Origin: Pseudomonas entomophila | GTDB taxonomy: Bacteria > Pseudomonadota > Gammaproteobacteria > Pseudomonadales > Pseudomonadaceae | Length of the DNA: 58,892 nt | Assembly: GCF_029478665.1 (NCBI RefSeq) | Contig: NZ_JARPQB010000030.1 | Location: 1 to 58,892, forward strand | Reading direction: 5' to 3' | In this document: positions 1 through 7,944 of the stretch, in pieces | How the letters are laid out: each line of letters opens with the position of its first letter | Numbering within the stretch: the stretch's first letter is position 1 | Program-made: the position numbers and the translations under genes | Notes under the pieces: generated by a model | Databases searched by the model: none | Told to the model about the DNA's origin: nothing | What the model saw: only the letters and a program-made list of their open reading frames with translations

Positions 1-27
1 CAGATTCTAATCCCCCATCAAGACACA

Positions 28-66
28 AGCGGCCTTGTGCCGCGAAAGGGCTGCAAAGCAGCCCCA
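28..66. repeat. REP element, partial (locus 1)
   Basis: The palindrome GCGGCCTTGTGCCGC is followed by GAAAGGGCTGC and a small GC hairpin. It is the GCGGCC-type REP seen elsewhere in the window, but the usual GTAGGAGC head is missing, so this copy looks degenerate or half of a pair. Confidence 0.7.
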
Positions 67-72
67 GATTCT

Positions 73-963
73 TCATAGCCCCGCAGCCTTCAGCCGAGCG
101 GCATGCTCGGTAAATAGCCGCACCGGCTCGGCGCCCTTGCCCACCGCGCCCAGTGACTGGTTGACGATGTCCAGGTGATCGAGCGGATAGTCGTCACCGA
201 TCACCTGGCCCAGGTGCGAACTGAAGCGCCCGACCATGCCATCGCACTGCCCCTTCTCCCTGACAAAGCTGCGGGCGAACAGGCGGCAGAAGTAGTTGCT
301 GCCGTCGAAGCGGTTCAGGCCCTGGTCGCTGCGCCCTGGCCGCAAGGTGCCGGACCAGGAGTAGTAGCGCACCCCATTCACTTCGGGCGGCCCCTCGCCA
401 CCCCAGACCTCCGGCAGCCCCTGTGGATAAGCCTGGTTGAACAGCGCCACCCCGGCGCGGGTCAGCGACTGGTGCGACGCATGCACGTCGATCGGCAGCG
501 GCTCGCGGCGCCAACCGGTCTCCAGCCAGCCCAGCAGCACGGCCATGCCATGCAGCAGCGCCTTGAGGATGCGCCCCTGGGGTGAGTCGCCCGGCGCCGT
601 GCGTTCGAGGTGGTCGGCCAGCTCCGAGCCATGATTGGGGCCGGCCACCGAGGTTACCGAAGCCACCCGGTCGGGCCGCTTCGCGGCCGCATAGCGCGCG
701 CTCAGCGCCCCCTGGCTATGCCCGATCAGGTTGACCTTCTCGGCCCCCGTGCGCTGGCAGATTTCCTCGATGATGCCCAGCAACTGCTCGCCCCGCACTT
801 CGCTGGAATGCAGCGGCGACACCTGCACCGGGAACACCTGCGCACCGCCCCGGCGCAATGCCGGAACGATGCCGAACCAGTAGGGATACAGCAGCGCCCG
901 CACGAAACCGAGCATACCCGGCACCAGCACCAGTGGATAACGCGTGGCCAGTTCCTGACTCAT
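73..963 (-). CDS. Triacylglycerol lipase, family I-type alpha/beta hydrolase without signal peptide
   Basis: 296-residue alpha/beta hydrolase that should cleave ester bonds of acylglycerols. Visible features match Pseudomonas family I lipases: oxyanion segment LVLVPGMLGF near residues 11-20, nucleophile elbow GHSQG with Ser83, CDGMVGRFSSHLG carrying Asp241, and LDHLDIVNQ carrying His263. The start at 963 gives MSQELATRYP directly before the first strand and has a purine-rich AGGGCAAGG just upstream; an in-frame ATG at 978 adds only five residues. No signal peptide or lipase foldase (Lif) gene is visible, unlike the secreted family I enzymes, so a cytoplasmic location is likely. It is transcribed away from osmE. 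Family assignment is firm; the substrate is inferred. Confidence 0.85.
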   Translation of the reverse strand: MSQELATRYPLVLVPGMLGFVRALLYPYWFGIVPALRRGGAQVFPVQVSPLHSSEVRGEQLLGIIEEICQRTGAEKVNLIGHSQGALSARYAAAKRPDRVASVTSVAGPNHGSELADHLERTAPGDSPQGRILKALLHGMAVLLGWLETGWRREPLPIDVHASHQSLTRAGVALFNQAYPQGLPEVWGGEGPPEVNGVRYYSWSGTLRPGRSDQGLNRFDGSNYFCRLFARSFVREKGQCDGMVGRFSSHLGQVIGDDYPLDHLDIVNQSLGAVGKGAEPVRLFTEHAARLKAAGL

Positions 964-1031
964 CACCCTTGCCCTCATCCGTGAACAGACCGGCCCACCA
1001 CCCTACAGCGTGATCGAAGACAAGCGCAATC

Positions 1032-1059
1032 GAACTCCTGGCGCGCCGTGCGGTTCCAA
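1032..1059 (+). promoter_or_regulatory. Candidate AlgU (sigma-22/sigma-E) promoter of osmE
   Basis: GAACTC at 1032-1037 is followed after 17 bases by TCCAA, close to the AlgU consensus GAACTT-N16/17-TCTGA. It sits about 30 bp before the osmE start. osmE belongs to the AlgU/osmotic stress regulon in P. aeruginosa (established knowledge); the site here is inferred from the motif only. Confidence 0.4.
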
Positions 1060-1090
1060 GCAGAACAGACCCTGAGCAAGGAGCGGCACC

Positions 1091-1432
1091 ATGCACAAGC
1101 GAACCCTGGCCATCCTTCTGGCAAGCGCGACCCTCGCCGCCTGCGGCAGCCGCCCGGAGAACCCGGTGGACTACGTCACCTACCGCGACGAGCCGCTGGT
1201 CAAGCAGGTCGAGCACGGCATGACCATGCAGAAGGTCATCGCCATCGGCGGCAGCCCGTCGAACGTCATCGACCTGCCCCACGGCGGCACCTGCAACGAC
1301 TACATCCTCAACCGCGATGGCCACCAGCAGCCCTACTACGTGCGCTTCGACGCCACCGGCCATGTCGACGCCAAGGGCTTCAAGACCTGCAAGCAACGCC
1401 AGCAAGACAGCGACGCCGTGCACGGCGCCTGA
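1091..1432 (+). CDS. osmE: Osmotically inducible outer-membrane lipoprotein OsmE
   Basis: 113-residue lipoprotein of the SmpA/OmlA (BamE-like) fold. The N-terminus has a signal peptide ending in the lipobox LAAC, with Cys18 as the lipidation site; Gly19-Ser20 after it gives no inner-membrane retention Asp, so an outer-membrane location is expected. The segment VKQVEHGMTMQKVIAIGG is the typical helix-turn of this fold, followed by a Tyr/Asp-rich region. A good Shine-Dalgarno, AAGGAG, lies 7 bases upstream of the ATG. OsmE is a sigma-S/AlgU-type stress protein in other pseudomonads. It is followed closely by a ferritin-like gene on the same strand, and the two probably form a stress unit. Confidence 0.9.
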   Translation: MHKRTLAILLASATLAACGSRPENPVDYVTYRDEPLVKQVEHGMTMQKVIAIGGSPSNVIDLPHGGTCNDYILNRDGHQQPYYVRFDATGHVDAKGFKTCKQRQQDSDAVHGA

Positions 1433-1459
1433 CCCCACCCGATGCCTACGGAGATCAAC

Positions 1460-1987
1460 ATGAGCGTTGAACTGACCGATGTGAAGACCCTGCGCGACCG
1501 CGCCCGCAAGCATGTCGAGCAAGGGGCGGTGACCGAGGGTTACCACGCCGACCGCGAGAAGATCCTGCGCCTGCTCAACGAGTCACTGGCCACCGAGCTG
1601 GTCTGCACCCTGCGCTACAAGCGCCACTACTTCATGGCCAGCGGCATCAAGGCCAGCGTCGCCGCCGAGGAATTCCTCGAGCATGCCAACCAGGAAAGCG
1701 AACACGCCGACCGGCTGGCCGAACGCATCGTGCAACTGGGCGGCGAGCCGGACTTCAACCCGGACAACCTGAGCAAGCATTCCCACGCCCAGTACGTGGC
1801 GGGTGATTCGCTGAAGGAGATGGTGCTGGAGGACCTGGTGGCCGAACGTATCGCCATCGACAGCTACCGGGAGATCATCCAGTACATCGGCGACAAGGAC
1901 CCGACCACCCGGCGCATCTTCGAAGACATCCTGGCCCAGGAAGAGGAGCATCCGGACGATATGTCCGATTTGCTGAAAGGGTTGTGA
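1460..1987 (+). CDS. Ferritin-like / Dps-type iron-storage protein
   Basis: 175-residue four-helix ferritin-like protein. Di-iron ligands are visible as Glu46 in the first helix, ExxH at 79-82 (ESEH), Glu129, and ExxH at 161-164 (EEEH). It should oxidise and store iron or protect DNA and other targets from Fenton chemistry; related Pseudomonas genes are annotated as Dps-family or bacterioferritin proteins. The start at 1460 is preferred because GGAG sits 6 bases upstream; an in-frame ATG at 1442 would place that ribosome-binding site inside the gene. It lies 27 bases after osmE, consistent with co-expression under stress. The precise subclass (Dps, Ftn or Bfr-like) is not settled. Confidence 0.85.
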   Translation: MSVELTDVKTLRDRARKHVEQGAVTEGYHADREKILRLLNESLATELVCTLRYKRHYFMASGIKASVAAEEFLEHANQESEHADRLAERIVQLGGEPDFNPDNLSKHSHAQYVAGDSLKEMVLEDLVAERIAIDSYREIIQYIGDKDPTTRRIFEDILAQEEEHPDDMSDLLKGL

Positions 1988-2013
1988 ATGCCGGCACGCC
2001 CCTTACGATCCCT

Positions 2014-2096
2014 GTAGGAGCGGCTTTAGCCGCGAACACCGGCGTAGCCGGTGCCAATCACCGTGTCGCCTGCTTCGCGGCTGAAGCCGCTCCTAC
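2014..2096. repeat. REP pair (locus 2), GCGGCTTTAGCCGC type
   Basis: Inverted pair of GTAGGAGCGGCTTTAGCCGCG-type units, facing each other, with a CACCGGCGTAGCCGGTG hairpin in the middle. It fills the gap between the convergent ferritin-like and AsmA genes. Confidence 0.9.
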
Positions 2097-2098
2097 AA

Positions 2099-4096
2099 TC
2101 ATTGCTTCACCGCCGCCGGCGCCTTGCCGGTCTTCATCTGCTGCAACAACGGCGTGCACTGGTTCGGCGCATCGCCACTGCTCGGCGCAATCAATGCCAG
2201 CGGCACCGCCTGCACGCCGGCGCTGGGCTTGGCAAACGGCCCACGCACATACAGTGGCGAGCGTAGCGAGAACAACCGCAGGCCCTTGGATTCAGGGGTG
2301 ATCTTCAAGTCCAGCTGCTCACTGGCGAAGTTGGCCGTGCCGTTGATGTAGATGATCGCGTTCTCGGTGTCGAAGACGAACAAGCGCGTGGTAGCCAGGC
2401 CATTCTTGATCCCGACGTCGGCCGCGGCGCAATTGATCTTCACGTCCTCATCGCCGAACAGCTTGCCGACCACGTAGTTACCCACGTTGAGCCCGGCGAT
2501 CTCCATCAGGCCACGGCTGATGGCGCCATCGTTCATCAACAGGCGCAGGTCACCGTTGGCGGTGCCCAGCAAGGCCGCCACCGAGTTGCCGCGGCCGCTG
2601 ATGTCGGCGTCGCCGTTGAGCTCGCCGAAGCTGGTCTGCATGGGTGCGAAGCCGGGGAACAGCTGCTTGAGCTTGAAGCCGCGCGCGGTCAACCGGGCAC
2701 GGCCCTGCAACGGTGCGCCACGGCCGTCCAGGCGGATGTTGGAATCAAGGCTGCCACCGGCCACGCCAAAGCGCAGCGGCTCCAGGCGCAGCAGGCCATC
2801 ATCGAGGATCACGTGGGCGGAGAGGTCGTTGAATGGCAACTTCTCGCTGTGGACGATGCGCTTGCCGGCAAAACTGACGTCGGCATCCATCGCCCGCCAG
2901 CGCTCGGTGCGGAATTCCTCCACCGGCAACACCTTGCCTGTCGGCTGCTTGCTGGCGCCACCGCGCGCCTTCTGCGCGCTGTTGGAGTCGGCGCCGATCA
3001 ACGGCGCCAGGTCTTTGAACAGCAGCTGGTTCGAGACCAGCTTGCCCGACAGCTTCGGCCGCGGCTGGCTGGCGACGAAAGCCAGGTCACCATGGATGTC
3101 GCTGTCGCCGATCTTGCCGTTGAAGCCCTCGTAGCGGAACTGCGCGCCTGCTGGGTCGTGCAGGTTGGCAGTCAGGTGGCCATCGGTGGAGTACGCCGGC
3201 GTGTCCGGCAGGGTCACGCCGGTCAGCGGGTAGAGGTTGCCCAGGCTGCTGCCGGAGAGCGCCAGGCGCAGGTCCAGGGCGCCCAGGTTGCGTGGATCGG
3301 TCAGGGTACCTGCCAGGACCACGCGGGTATCGCCGATGCGTGCGTCGGCCTGCAAAGGGAAGGGCTGGCTGGCGTCCTGCAGCGCCAGCAACCCGCCGAT
3401 CTTGCCGGTGGCGGCCACCGCCTGGCCTTTGTAGCGGCCCTGGGCCTTGAAGCCAAACGCATAATCCTGGGCCTTGCCGGCCTTCTCGGCGCGCTCCTTG
3501 CCGACGATATCGCTGAACGGGATCGGCTTGCCGAGCGGGTCGACCTGCACCTTCATGCTGGTCTTCAGGGTCTGGTCATCGAAGCTGACATTGCCCTGGT
3601 CAAAGCCGATGGCGCCGATATCCAGCTCCCATTTCGAGGGAGGGGTGTTCTCGTCCTTGGGCCCGAAGTCGAAGACCCAGTTGGCGCGGCCATCGGCCAG
3701 GCGCGCAAGGCTGGCGCTGGGCTTGACCAGGTCGATACGCGGGATGCTGATGCGCTGGACGATCAGCGGCAGTGGCGACAGGCGGAACTCCACGCGCTCC
3801 AGCCCGACCATCCGTGGCTCCTTGAGCCAGTCGGGGTTGCCGAGCGTGAGGTCTTCGGCGGTAAAGTGCGGCCAGGGCACGAAGGCCCGCCAGCCACCCT
3901 CTTCAGGCTCGGTGCGCCAGTTCACGGCGAGGTTGCCATTGATGGCGAAGGGGCGATGCAGGGCTTCGGAAACCTTTTCGTTGAGCAACGGCTTGACCCG
4001 GTTCCAGTCGAAGGTGGCGATCACCACCACCAGGATCGCCAGCAAGGTGGCCAGGGTGGCGAAGGTCCAAAGGAGGATTCTGGCGGGGCGCGTCAT
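2099..4096 (-). CDS. AsmA-family protein (bridge-like envelope lipid transport family)
   Basis: 665-residue protein with one N-terminal membrane anchor (about residues 5-27, hydrophobic run ILLWTFATLATLLAILVVV) and a long periplasmic region of repeated beta-strand character. The AsmA N-terminal signature is present: LNEKVSEALHRPFAINGNLAV followed by ...FTAEDLTLGNPDWL. The C-terminal AsmA region contains the LNGDADISGRGNSVAALLGTANG-type segment. The family has recently been linked to phospholipid transport to the outer membrane. The start at 4096 is chosen because AGGAG lies 8 bases upstream; the upstream in-frame ATG at 4144 has no ribosome-binding site. The gene stands alone. Confidence 0.88.
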   Translation of the reverse strand: MTRPARILLWTFATLATLLAILVVVIATFDWNRVKPLLNEKVSEALHRPFAINGNLAVNWRTEPEEGGWRAFVPWPHFTAEDLTLGNPDWLKEPRMVGLERVEFRLSPLPLIVQRISIPRIDLVKPSASLARLADGRANWVFDFGPKDENTPPSKWELDIGAIGFDQGNVSFDDQTLKTSMKVQVDPLGKPIPFSDIVGKERAEKAGKAQDYAFGFKAQGRYKGQAVAATGKIGGLLALQDASQPFPLQADARIGDTRVVLAGTLTDPRNLGALDLRLALSGSSLGNLYPLTGVTLPDTPAYSTDGHLTANLHDPAGAQFRYEGFNGKIGDSDIHGDLAFVASQPRPKLSGKLVSNQLLFKDLAPLIGADSNSAQKARGGASKQPTGKVLPVEEFRTERWRAMDADVSFAGKRIVHSEKLPFNDLSAHVILDDGLLRLEPLRFGVAGGSLDSNIRLDGRGAPLQGRARLTARGFKLKQLFPGFAPMQTSFGELNGDADISGRGNSVAALLGTANGDLRLLMNDGAISRGLMEIAGLNVGNYVVGKLFGDEDVKINCAAADVGIKNGLATTRLFVFDTENAIIYINGTANFASEQLDLKITPESKGLRLFSLRSPLYVRGPFAKPSAGVQAVPLALIAPSSGDAPNQCTPLLQQMKTGKAPAAVKQ

Positions 4097-4436
4097 GCGG
4101 GGCTCTCCTGACTGCATGGCTCGAAGCGGGTGTCGCGATGGCACTCAGTATGTCGGACTGATGAAAACCCGTCGGGTTTAATCCGGACGGCCATGATAAC
4201 GAAGTTTTCCTGACGCCTTTCTCAGCTTTGGGTCGACGAACGGCCACGGTGTTACCGGGCCGAAGGCACGCACACAGGTTGAGCGCACCTCCACAAGCGC
4301 CGCCGTAGAGGCGTTGCGACTCAGTATCAATCCCGTCGATTGTCACCATTATCCCGATGAACTTCTCTCTGGCGTTACCGGGCGTAGCATTGCCTCCGTA
4401 CCCACTTTCCCAGCCCCCCAGAGGAGCACCGAGATC
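4097..4436. other. 340-bp divergent intergenic region
   Basis: Separates the AsmA gene (minus) from the repeat-protein gene (plus), so it should hold both promoters. No tRNA, REP element, strong palindrome or credible small ORF is visible. GAGGAG at 4421-4426 is the ribosome-binding site of the repeat-protein gene. Confidence 0.5.
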
Positions 4437-4937
4437 ATGAAACGCCATCTGCTGCTGAGCCTGACCCTGTCCGTCCTTGCCGCCAACGCCTTCGCCCTGC
4501 CGGCCGAAGACCAGCACCTGAGCGCCGAATCGCGTTCCAGTGCCGCGACCGTCGCCCAACCGCTGAACACCCTGGCCGAAGGCGGCGCCGAACGCCTGCA
4601 AGAACGTGCCGGACGCTTGGCCGAAGGGGGTTCTGACCGTCTGATCGAACGTAACAACCGTGTTGCCGAAGGTGGCTCGGACCGTCTGATCGAACGCAAC
4701 AACCGTGTGGCCGAAGGTGGCTCGGACCGTCTGATCGAACGCAACAACCGTGTAGCCGAAGGTGGTTCGGACCGTCTGATCGAACGCAACAACCGTGTAG
4801 CCGAAGGTGGCTCGGACCGTCTGATCGAACGTAACAACCGTGTAGCCGAAGGTGGCTCGGATCGTCTGATCGAACGTAACAACCGTGTAGCCGAAGGTGG
4901 CTCGGATCGTCTGGTCGAACTCAGCCGTGTGAGCTGA
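4437..4937 (+). CDS. Exported protein built from 15-residue tandem repeats, function unknown
   Basis: 166-residue protein with a clear signal peptide (cleavage likely after Ala20, ANAFA/LPAE). From residue 46 to the C-terminus it consists only of 15-residue units: a degenerate first unit LAEGGAERLQERAGR, six near-identical units of consensus VAEGGSDRLIERNNR (residues 61-150), and a diverged last unit ending VELSRVS. The pattern (Gly-Gly turn, then a charged amphipathic helix DRLIERNN) suggests a stacked helical or extended repeat in the periplasm. Codon use is strongly biased to CGT, GAA, CTG and AAC, as in well-expressed genes. GAGGAG precedes the ATG and a strong terminator follows, so it is probably monocistronic. 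Similar short repeat proteins in pseudomonads carry uninformative names; I assign no function. Confidence 0.85.
   Translation: MKRHLLLSLTLSVLAANAFALPAEDQHLSAESRSSAATVAQPLNTLAEGGAERLQERAGRLAEGGSDRLIERNNRVAEGGSDRLIERNNRVAEGGSDRLIERNNRVAEGGSDRLIERNNRVAEGGSDRLIERNNRVAEGGSDRLIERNNRVAEGGSDRLVELSRVS
4572..4934 (+). repeat. In-frame 45-bp tandem repeat array (8 units, 6 near-identical)
   Basis: Units start at 4572, 4617, 4662, 4707, 4752, 4797, 4842 and 4887. Units 2-7 encode the same 15 residues apart from the first residue of unit 2 (Leu for Val). Differences are almost all synonymous third-base changes (GTT/GTG/GTA, GGT/GGG, GAC/GAT, CGC/CGT), which points to recent expansion. The 45-bp period keeps the frame when copy number changes. 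Confidence 0.95.
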
Positions 4938-4986
4938 TCGCCATGGCCGAGAACAACAACCCGCCCTACTGCGCCTGCTCCCCTCC

Positions 4987-5020
4987 AAGCCCGGTCCATT
5001 GACCGGGCTTTGTTTTTTTA
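4987..5020 (+). terminator. Rho-independent terminator of the repeat-protein gene
   Basis: 10-bp stem AAGCCCGGTC / GACCGGGCTT with loop CATT, followed by TGTTTTTTTA. It lies 50 bases after the stop codon. Confidence 0.93.
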
Positions 5021-5059
5021 TCCAGAATGCCCAGCCGTACCGTCAAAGAATCCTGCCCC

Positions 5060-5692
5060 ATGCTGCCGCGCGCCGAACAGAAGCTACAAACCCGCCAGGC
5101 CCTGCTGGATGCCGCCTGCCTGCTCATGGAGAGCGGCCGTGGCTTCGGCAGCATCAGCCTGCGCGAGGTGGCCAAGGCCGCTGGCATCGTGCCCACCGGC
5201 TTCTATCGCCACTTCCCCGACATGGACGCCCTGGGCCTGGCCCTGGTCGCCGAGGTGGACACCACTTTCCGCCAGACCATTCGCCTGGTGCGGCACAACG
5301 AGTTCGAGCTCGGTGGCATCACCGACGCTTCGGTGCGAATCTTCCTCGACGTGGTGATCGCCCATCGCGCGCAGTTCCTGTTCCTGGCCCGCGAGCAGTA
5401 CGGTGGCTCGCAGCCAGTGCGCCAGGCCATCGCCCGCCTGCGCCAGGACATCAGCAGCGACTTGGCCACCGACCTTGCGCGCATGCCGCGCTGGCAGCAC
5501 CTGGACGGCGCGGCGCTGGCGGTGATGGCCGACCTGGTGGTCAAGACCGTGTTCGCCACCCTGCCCGAGCTGATCGACAGCCCCGACCCGGGTTATCCAC
5601 AGGCCTTGTCGCCGCAGGAAAAGATCACCCAGCAGTTGCGCTTCATTTTTGTCGGCGCACGGCATTGGCAGGGATTGGGTAATCCTGGCTGA
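5060..5692 (+). CDS. TetR-family transcriptional regulator, FabR/DesT-like
   Basis: 210-residue repressor of the kind that senses acyl-CoA/acyl-ACP saturation and controls unsaturated fatty-acid genes in the FabR/DesT group. The helix-turn-helix is at about residues 30-52, SISLREVAKAAGIVPTGFYRHF, very close to the FabR recognition helix; the C-terminal effector domain follows. Length fits FabR (about 215). The start is uncertain: 5060 gives the family-typical MLPRAEQK, while an in-frame ATG at 5027 adds 11 residues, and neither has a clear ribosome-binding site. No desaturase or fab gene is adjacent, so the target must lie elsewhere, apart from autoregulation. Confidence 0.8.
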   Translation: MLPRAEQKLQTRQALLDAACLLMESGRGFGSISLREVAKAAGIVPTGFYRHFPDMDALGLALVAEVDTTFRQTIRLVRHNEFELGGITDASVRIFLDVVIAHRAQFLFLAREQYGGSQPVRQAIARLRQDISSDLATDLARMPRWQHLDGAALAVMADLVVKTVFATLPELIDSPDPGYPQALSPQEKITQQLRFIFVGARHWQGLGNPG

Positions 5693-5697
5693 TCCCT

Positions 5698-5757
5698 GTT
5701 CGCCGGCAAGCCGCCTGCTACACCCTCCCCTGTAGGAGCCGGCTTGCCGGCGAACAG
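5698..5757. repeat. REP pair (locus 3), CCGGCTTGCCGG type
   Basis: Two inverted GTTCGCCGGCAAGCC... and GTAGGAGCCGGCTTGCCGGCGAAC units between the TetR gene and the AGE-family gene. The left unit is imperfect (GCCGCCTGCTAC). Confidence 0.88.
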
Positions 5758-5827
5758 GCCACGACAACCAACCCACATCCGCACTTCTGCTACCATGGCG
5801 CCCTGCCCGACCGTCACGAGCGCCACC

Positions 5828-6916
5828 ATGTCCGACCCCCGCCCCGCACTGACCCGTGTCCACCAGCACTTCGCCGAACGCATCGTTCCGCTGTGGCAGG
5901 GCCCTGGCTGGAACGCCGACATGGCGCTGCCCTACGAAGCCCTCGACGCCCAGCACCAGCCACTGCCCGTGCAGCGCTACCGGGCCATGGCCTGTGCCCG
6001 CCAGCTCTACCTCTTCAGCAGCCGCATCGAGCAGCCCGGCGCGGCCGAGCGCGCAGCGGCGCTGTTCCGCTCGCTGCAACGGCACTTCCACGACGCCGAG
6101 CACGGCGGCTGGTTCTACAGCATCGACGCCGAAGGCAAGCCGCTGGATCGGCGCAAGGACCTCTACACCCACGCCTTCATCGTCTTCGCCTGCGCCCATT
6201 ACTGGGGCAAGGTGCGCGAAGGCCTGGTGGAGTCGGCCCTGAACGCGGCGCTGGAAATCGTTGCCGAGCAGTTCGCCCGCGATGATGGCCTGTACGAAGC
6301 CAGCCTGGGCGAGGACTGGTCGGACCTGGGCAGCGGCCCGCTGCAGAACCCGCAAATGCACCTGGCCGAAGCCTTCCTCCAGGTGCTAGCCGTGCGTGAA
6401 GACGAGCACGTTCGCGAGGCATTGCTGGACCTGTGCGAGGGGTTGCAGGCGCAGTTCATCGAACCGACCCACGGCTTGATGTTGGAGAAACCACGCGGGG
6501 CTGTGGATAACTGGTTCGAGCCAGGCCATCAGTTTGAATGGTTCTACTTGCTGGAGACCTCGCCGCTGCTGCGCGGGACAGCGCTGCACGCCTCCATCAC
6601 CCGCGCCTTCGCCTATGCCGAGCAGTGCGGTGTGAAAGATACGGCGGTGCTGGCGATGCTCGATGTCGACGGCAAGGTCATCGATGCGACCCAACGGATC
6701 TGGGCCCAGGCCGAGTACCTGCGGGCGCTGGCCTTGCGGCCAGGCAGCGAGGCGAGGTTGCTGGCGCAGTTGCAGGCGCTGGCGTCGCGATTCCTGCATG
6801 ACGGTGGCTGGCATGAGTGCCGCGATGGTGCGGGGGCGGTGAGCCGTCACGACATGCCTTCGACCACGCCCTATCACCTGGCGACCTGCCTGGAAGGCTT
6901 GCAGCGCCTGAACTGA
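5828..6916 (+). CDS. AGE (N-acylglucosamine 2-epimerase)-family sugar isomerase/epimerase
   Basis: 362-residue (alpha/alpha)6-barrel protein. Family motifs are visible: HAFIVFACAHYW, NPQMHLAEAFLQ and PGHQFEWFYLL, which carry the conserved His/Glu residues that do acid-base chemistry in AGE, mannose isomerase and YihS-type enzymes. It probably interconverts aldose and ketose sugars such as mannose/fructose, but the substrate cannot be read from the sequence. The start ATG at 5828 begins the conserved part MSDPRPALTRVHQHF; upstream in-frame ATGs fall in or next to REP DNA. It stands alone between two REP loci. Confidence 0.85.
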   Translation: MSDPRPALTRVHQHFAERIVPLWQGPGWNADMALPYEALDAQHQPLPVQRYRAMACARQLYLFSSRIEQPGAAERAAALFRSLQRHFHDAEHGGWFYSIDAEGKPLDRRKDLYTHAFIVFACAHYWGKVREGLVESALNAALEIVAEQFARDDGLYEASLGEDWSDLGSGPLQNPQMHLAEAFLQVLAVREDEHVREALLDLCEGLQAQFIEPTHGLMLEKPRGAVDNWFEPGHQFEWFYLLETSPLLRGTALHASITRAFAYAEQCGVKDTAVLAMLDVDGKVIDATQRIWAQAEYLRALALRPGSEARLLAQLQALASRFLHDGGWHECRDGAGAVSRHDMPSTTPYHLATCLEGLQRLN

Positions 6917-6919
6917 CGC

Positions 6920-7021
6920 TTTCGCGGGTAAACCCGCTCCTACAGGGACCGCGTCACGTTCAAGATCGGCGCCATACCTGTAGGAGCCGGCGTTGCCGGC
7001 GAATGGCCCGCAAAGCGGGCC
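6920..7021. repeat. REP locus 4 (CGCGGGTAAACCCG type plus CCGGCGTTGCCGG type)
   Basis: The left unit, TTCGCGGGTAAACCCGCTCC followed by TACAGGG, is the classic P. putida REP form. The right unit GTAGGAGCCGGCGTTGCCGGC belongs to another stem type and is followed by a GGCCCGCAAAGCGGGCC hairpin. Two stem types are thus paired at one locus. Confidence 0.9.
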
Positions 7022-7033
7022 CCATCACAAGCT

Positions 7034-7801
7034 TCAGCCCTTGGCCGATCGGTCGATCGAGAACCCCGCCCAGTCCTGGCTCACCGGCATCAGCTCGAGG
7101 CTGTTGATGTTGATGTGTGCCGGCTGGTTGAGGATCCAGAAAATCGTCTCGGCGATGTCCTGCGGCTGGATCGGCTCGGCGCCTGCATAGGTGGCGTCAT
7201 ACTTCGCCTGGTCACCACCGAAGCGCACCAGCGAGAATTCGCTCTCGCACAGCCCCGGCTCGATATTGCTCACTCGCACGCCGGTACCGCGCAGGTCGCA
7301 GCGCAGGCTCAGCGAGAACTGCCCGACGAAGGCCTTGGTGCCGCCATACACGTTGGCACCCGGGTACGGGTAGTTACCCGCCACGGAACCGACGTTGAGA
7401 ATCGACGCGCCGCGCCCGTGGGCGATCAACCGTGGCAGCAGCAGGCGGGTGGTGTACATCAGGCCCTTGATGTTGGTGTCGACCATGGTTTCCCAGTCGT
7501 CCAGGCTGCAGTTCTGCGCGGCATCCACCCCCAGCGCCAGGCCGGCGTTGTTGACCAGGCCCTGAAGCTTGTCGAAGCTCGGCGGCAGGCTGGCGATGGC
7601 CGCCTCCATCGCCTGGCGATCACGCACATCGACCACCAAACCATGAACTTCGGTCTTGGCCGACAGCTCGGCGCACAGCGCGTCCAGGCGCTCCTGGCGA
7701 CGGCCGGTCAGCACCAGCTTCCAGCCGGCATCGGCGAAACGGCGGGCGGTCGCCTCACCGAAACCGGAAGTCGCGCCAGTGATGAATACGGTGGACGTCA
7801 T
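7034..7801 (-). CDS. Short-chain dehydrogenase/reductase, YdfG-like
   Basis: 255-residue classical SDR with NADP/NAD-binding TGATSGFG at residues 9-16, NNAG at 84-87, and the catalytic Ser139, Tyr152 and Lys156 (YGGTK). The architecture and the IEPGLCESEFSLVRF segment resemble YdfG, the NADP-dependent 3-hydroxy-acid/serine dehydrogenase. The start at 7801 is supported by AAGGAG 6 bases upstream, making MTSTVFITGA the N-terminus; the upstream in-frame codon at 7852 lacks a site. Its promoter should lie in the long gap carrying DnaA-box-like sequences. The exact substrate is inferred. Confidence 0.85.
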   Translation of the reverse strand: MTSTVFITGATSGFGEATARRFADAGWKLVLTGRRQERLDALCAELSAKTEVHGLVVDVRDRQAMEAAIASLPPSFDKLQGLVNNAGLALGVDAAQNCSLDDWETMVDTNIKGLMYTTRLLLPRLIAHGRGASILNVGSVAGNYPYPGANVYGGTKAFVGQFSLSLRCDLRGTGVRVSNIEPGLCESEFSLVRFGGDQAKYDATYAGAEPIQPQDIAETIFWILNQPAHININSLELMPVSQDWAGFSIDRSAKG

Positions 7802-7944
7802 GCTCTTCTCCTTGGGGTGTGGTCGGCAGGTTTTGCAGCATGCCCGGCGCAAGCGTTGTCGACAACCGTTTCAGCAGCTGCTCAAAAAATAAACAACACC
7901 GGGAAAGCCCCGTAATAGATGGCTCGCGCCAGACTATGCGCATC

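Noticed and set aside
4572..4934. Regularly spaced near-identical repeats resembling a CRISPR array
   Set aside because: The repeats are directly tandem with no spacers, have a 45-bp period in frame with a signal-peptide protein, and differ by synonymous changes.
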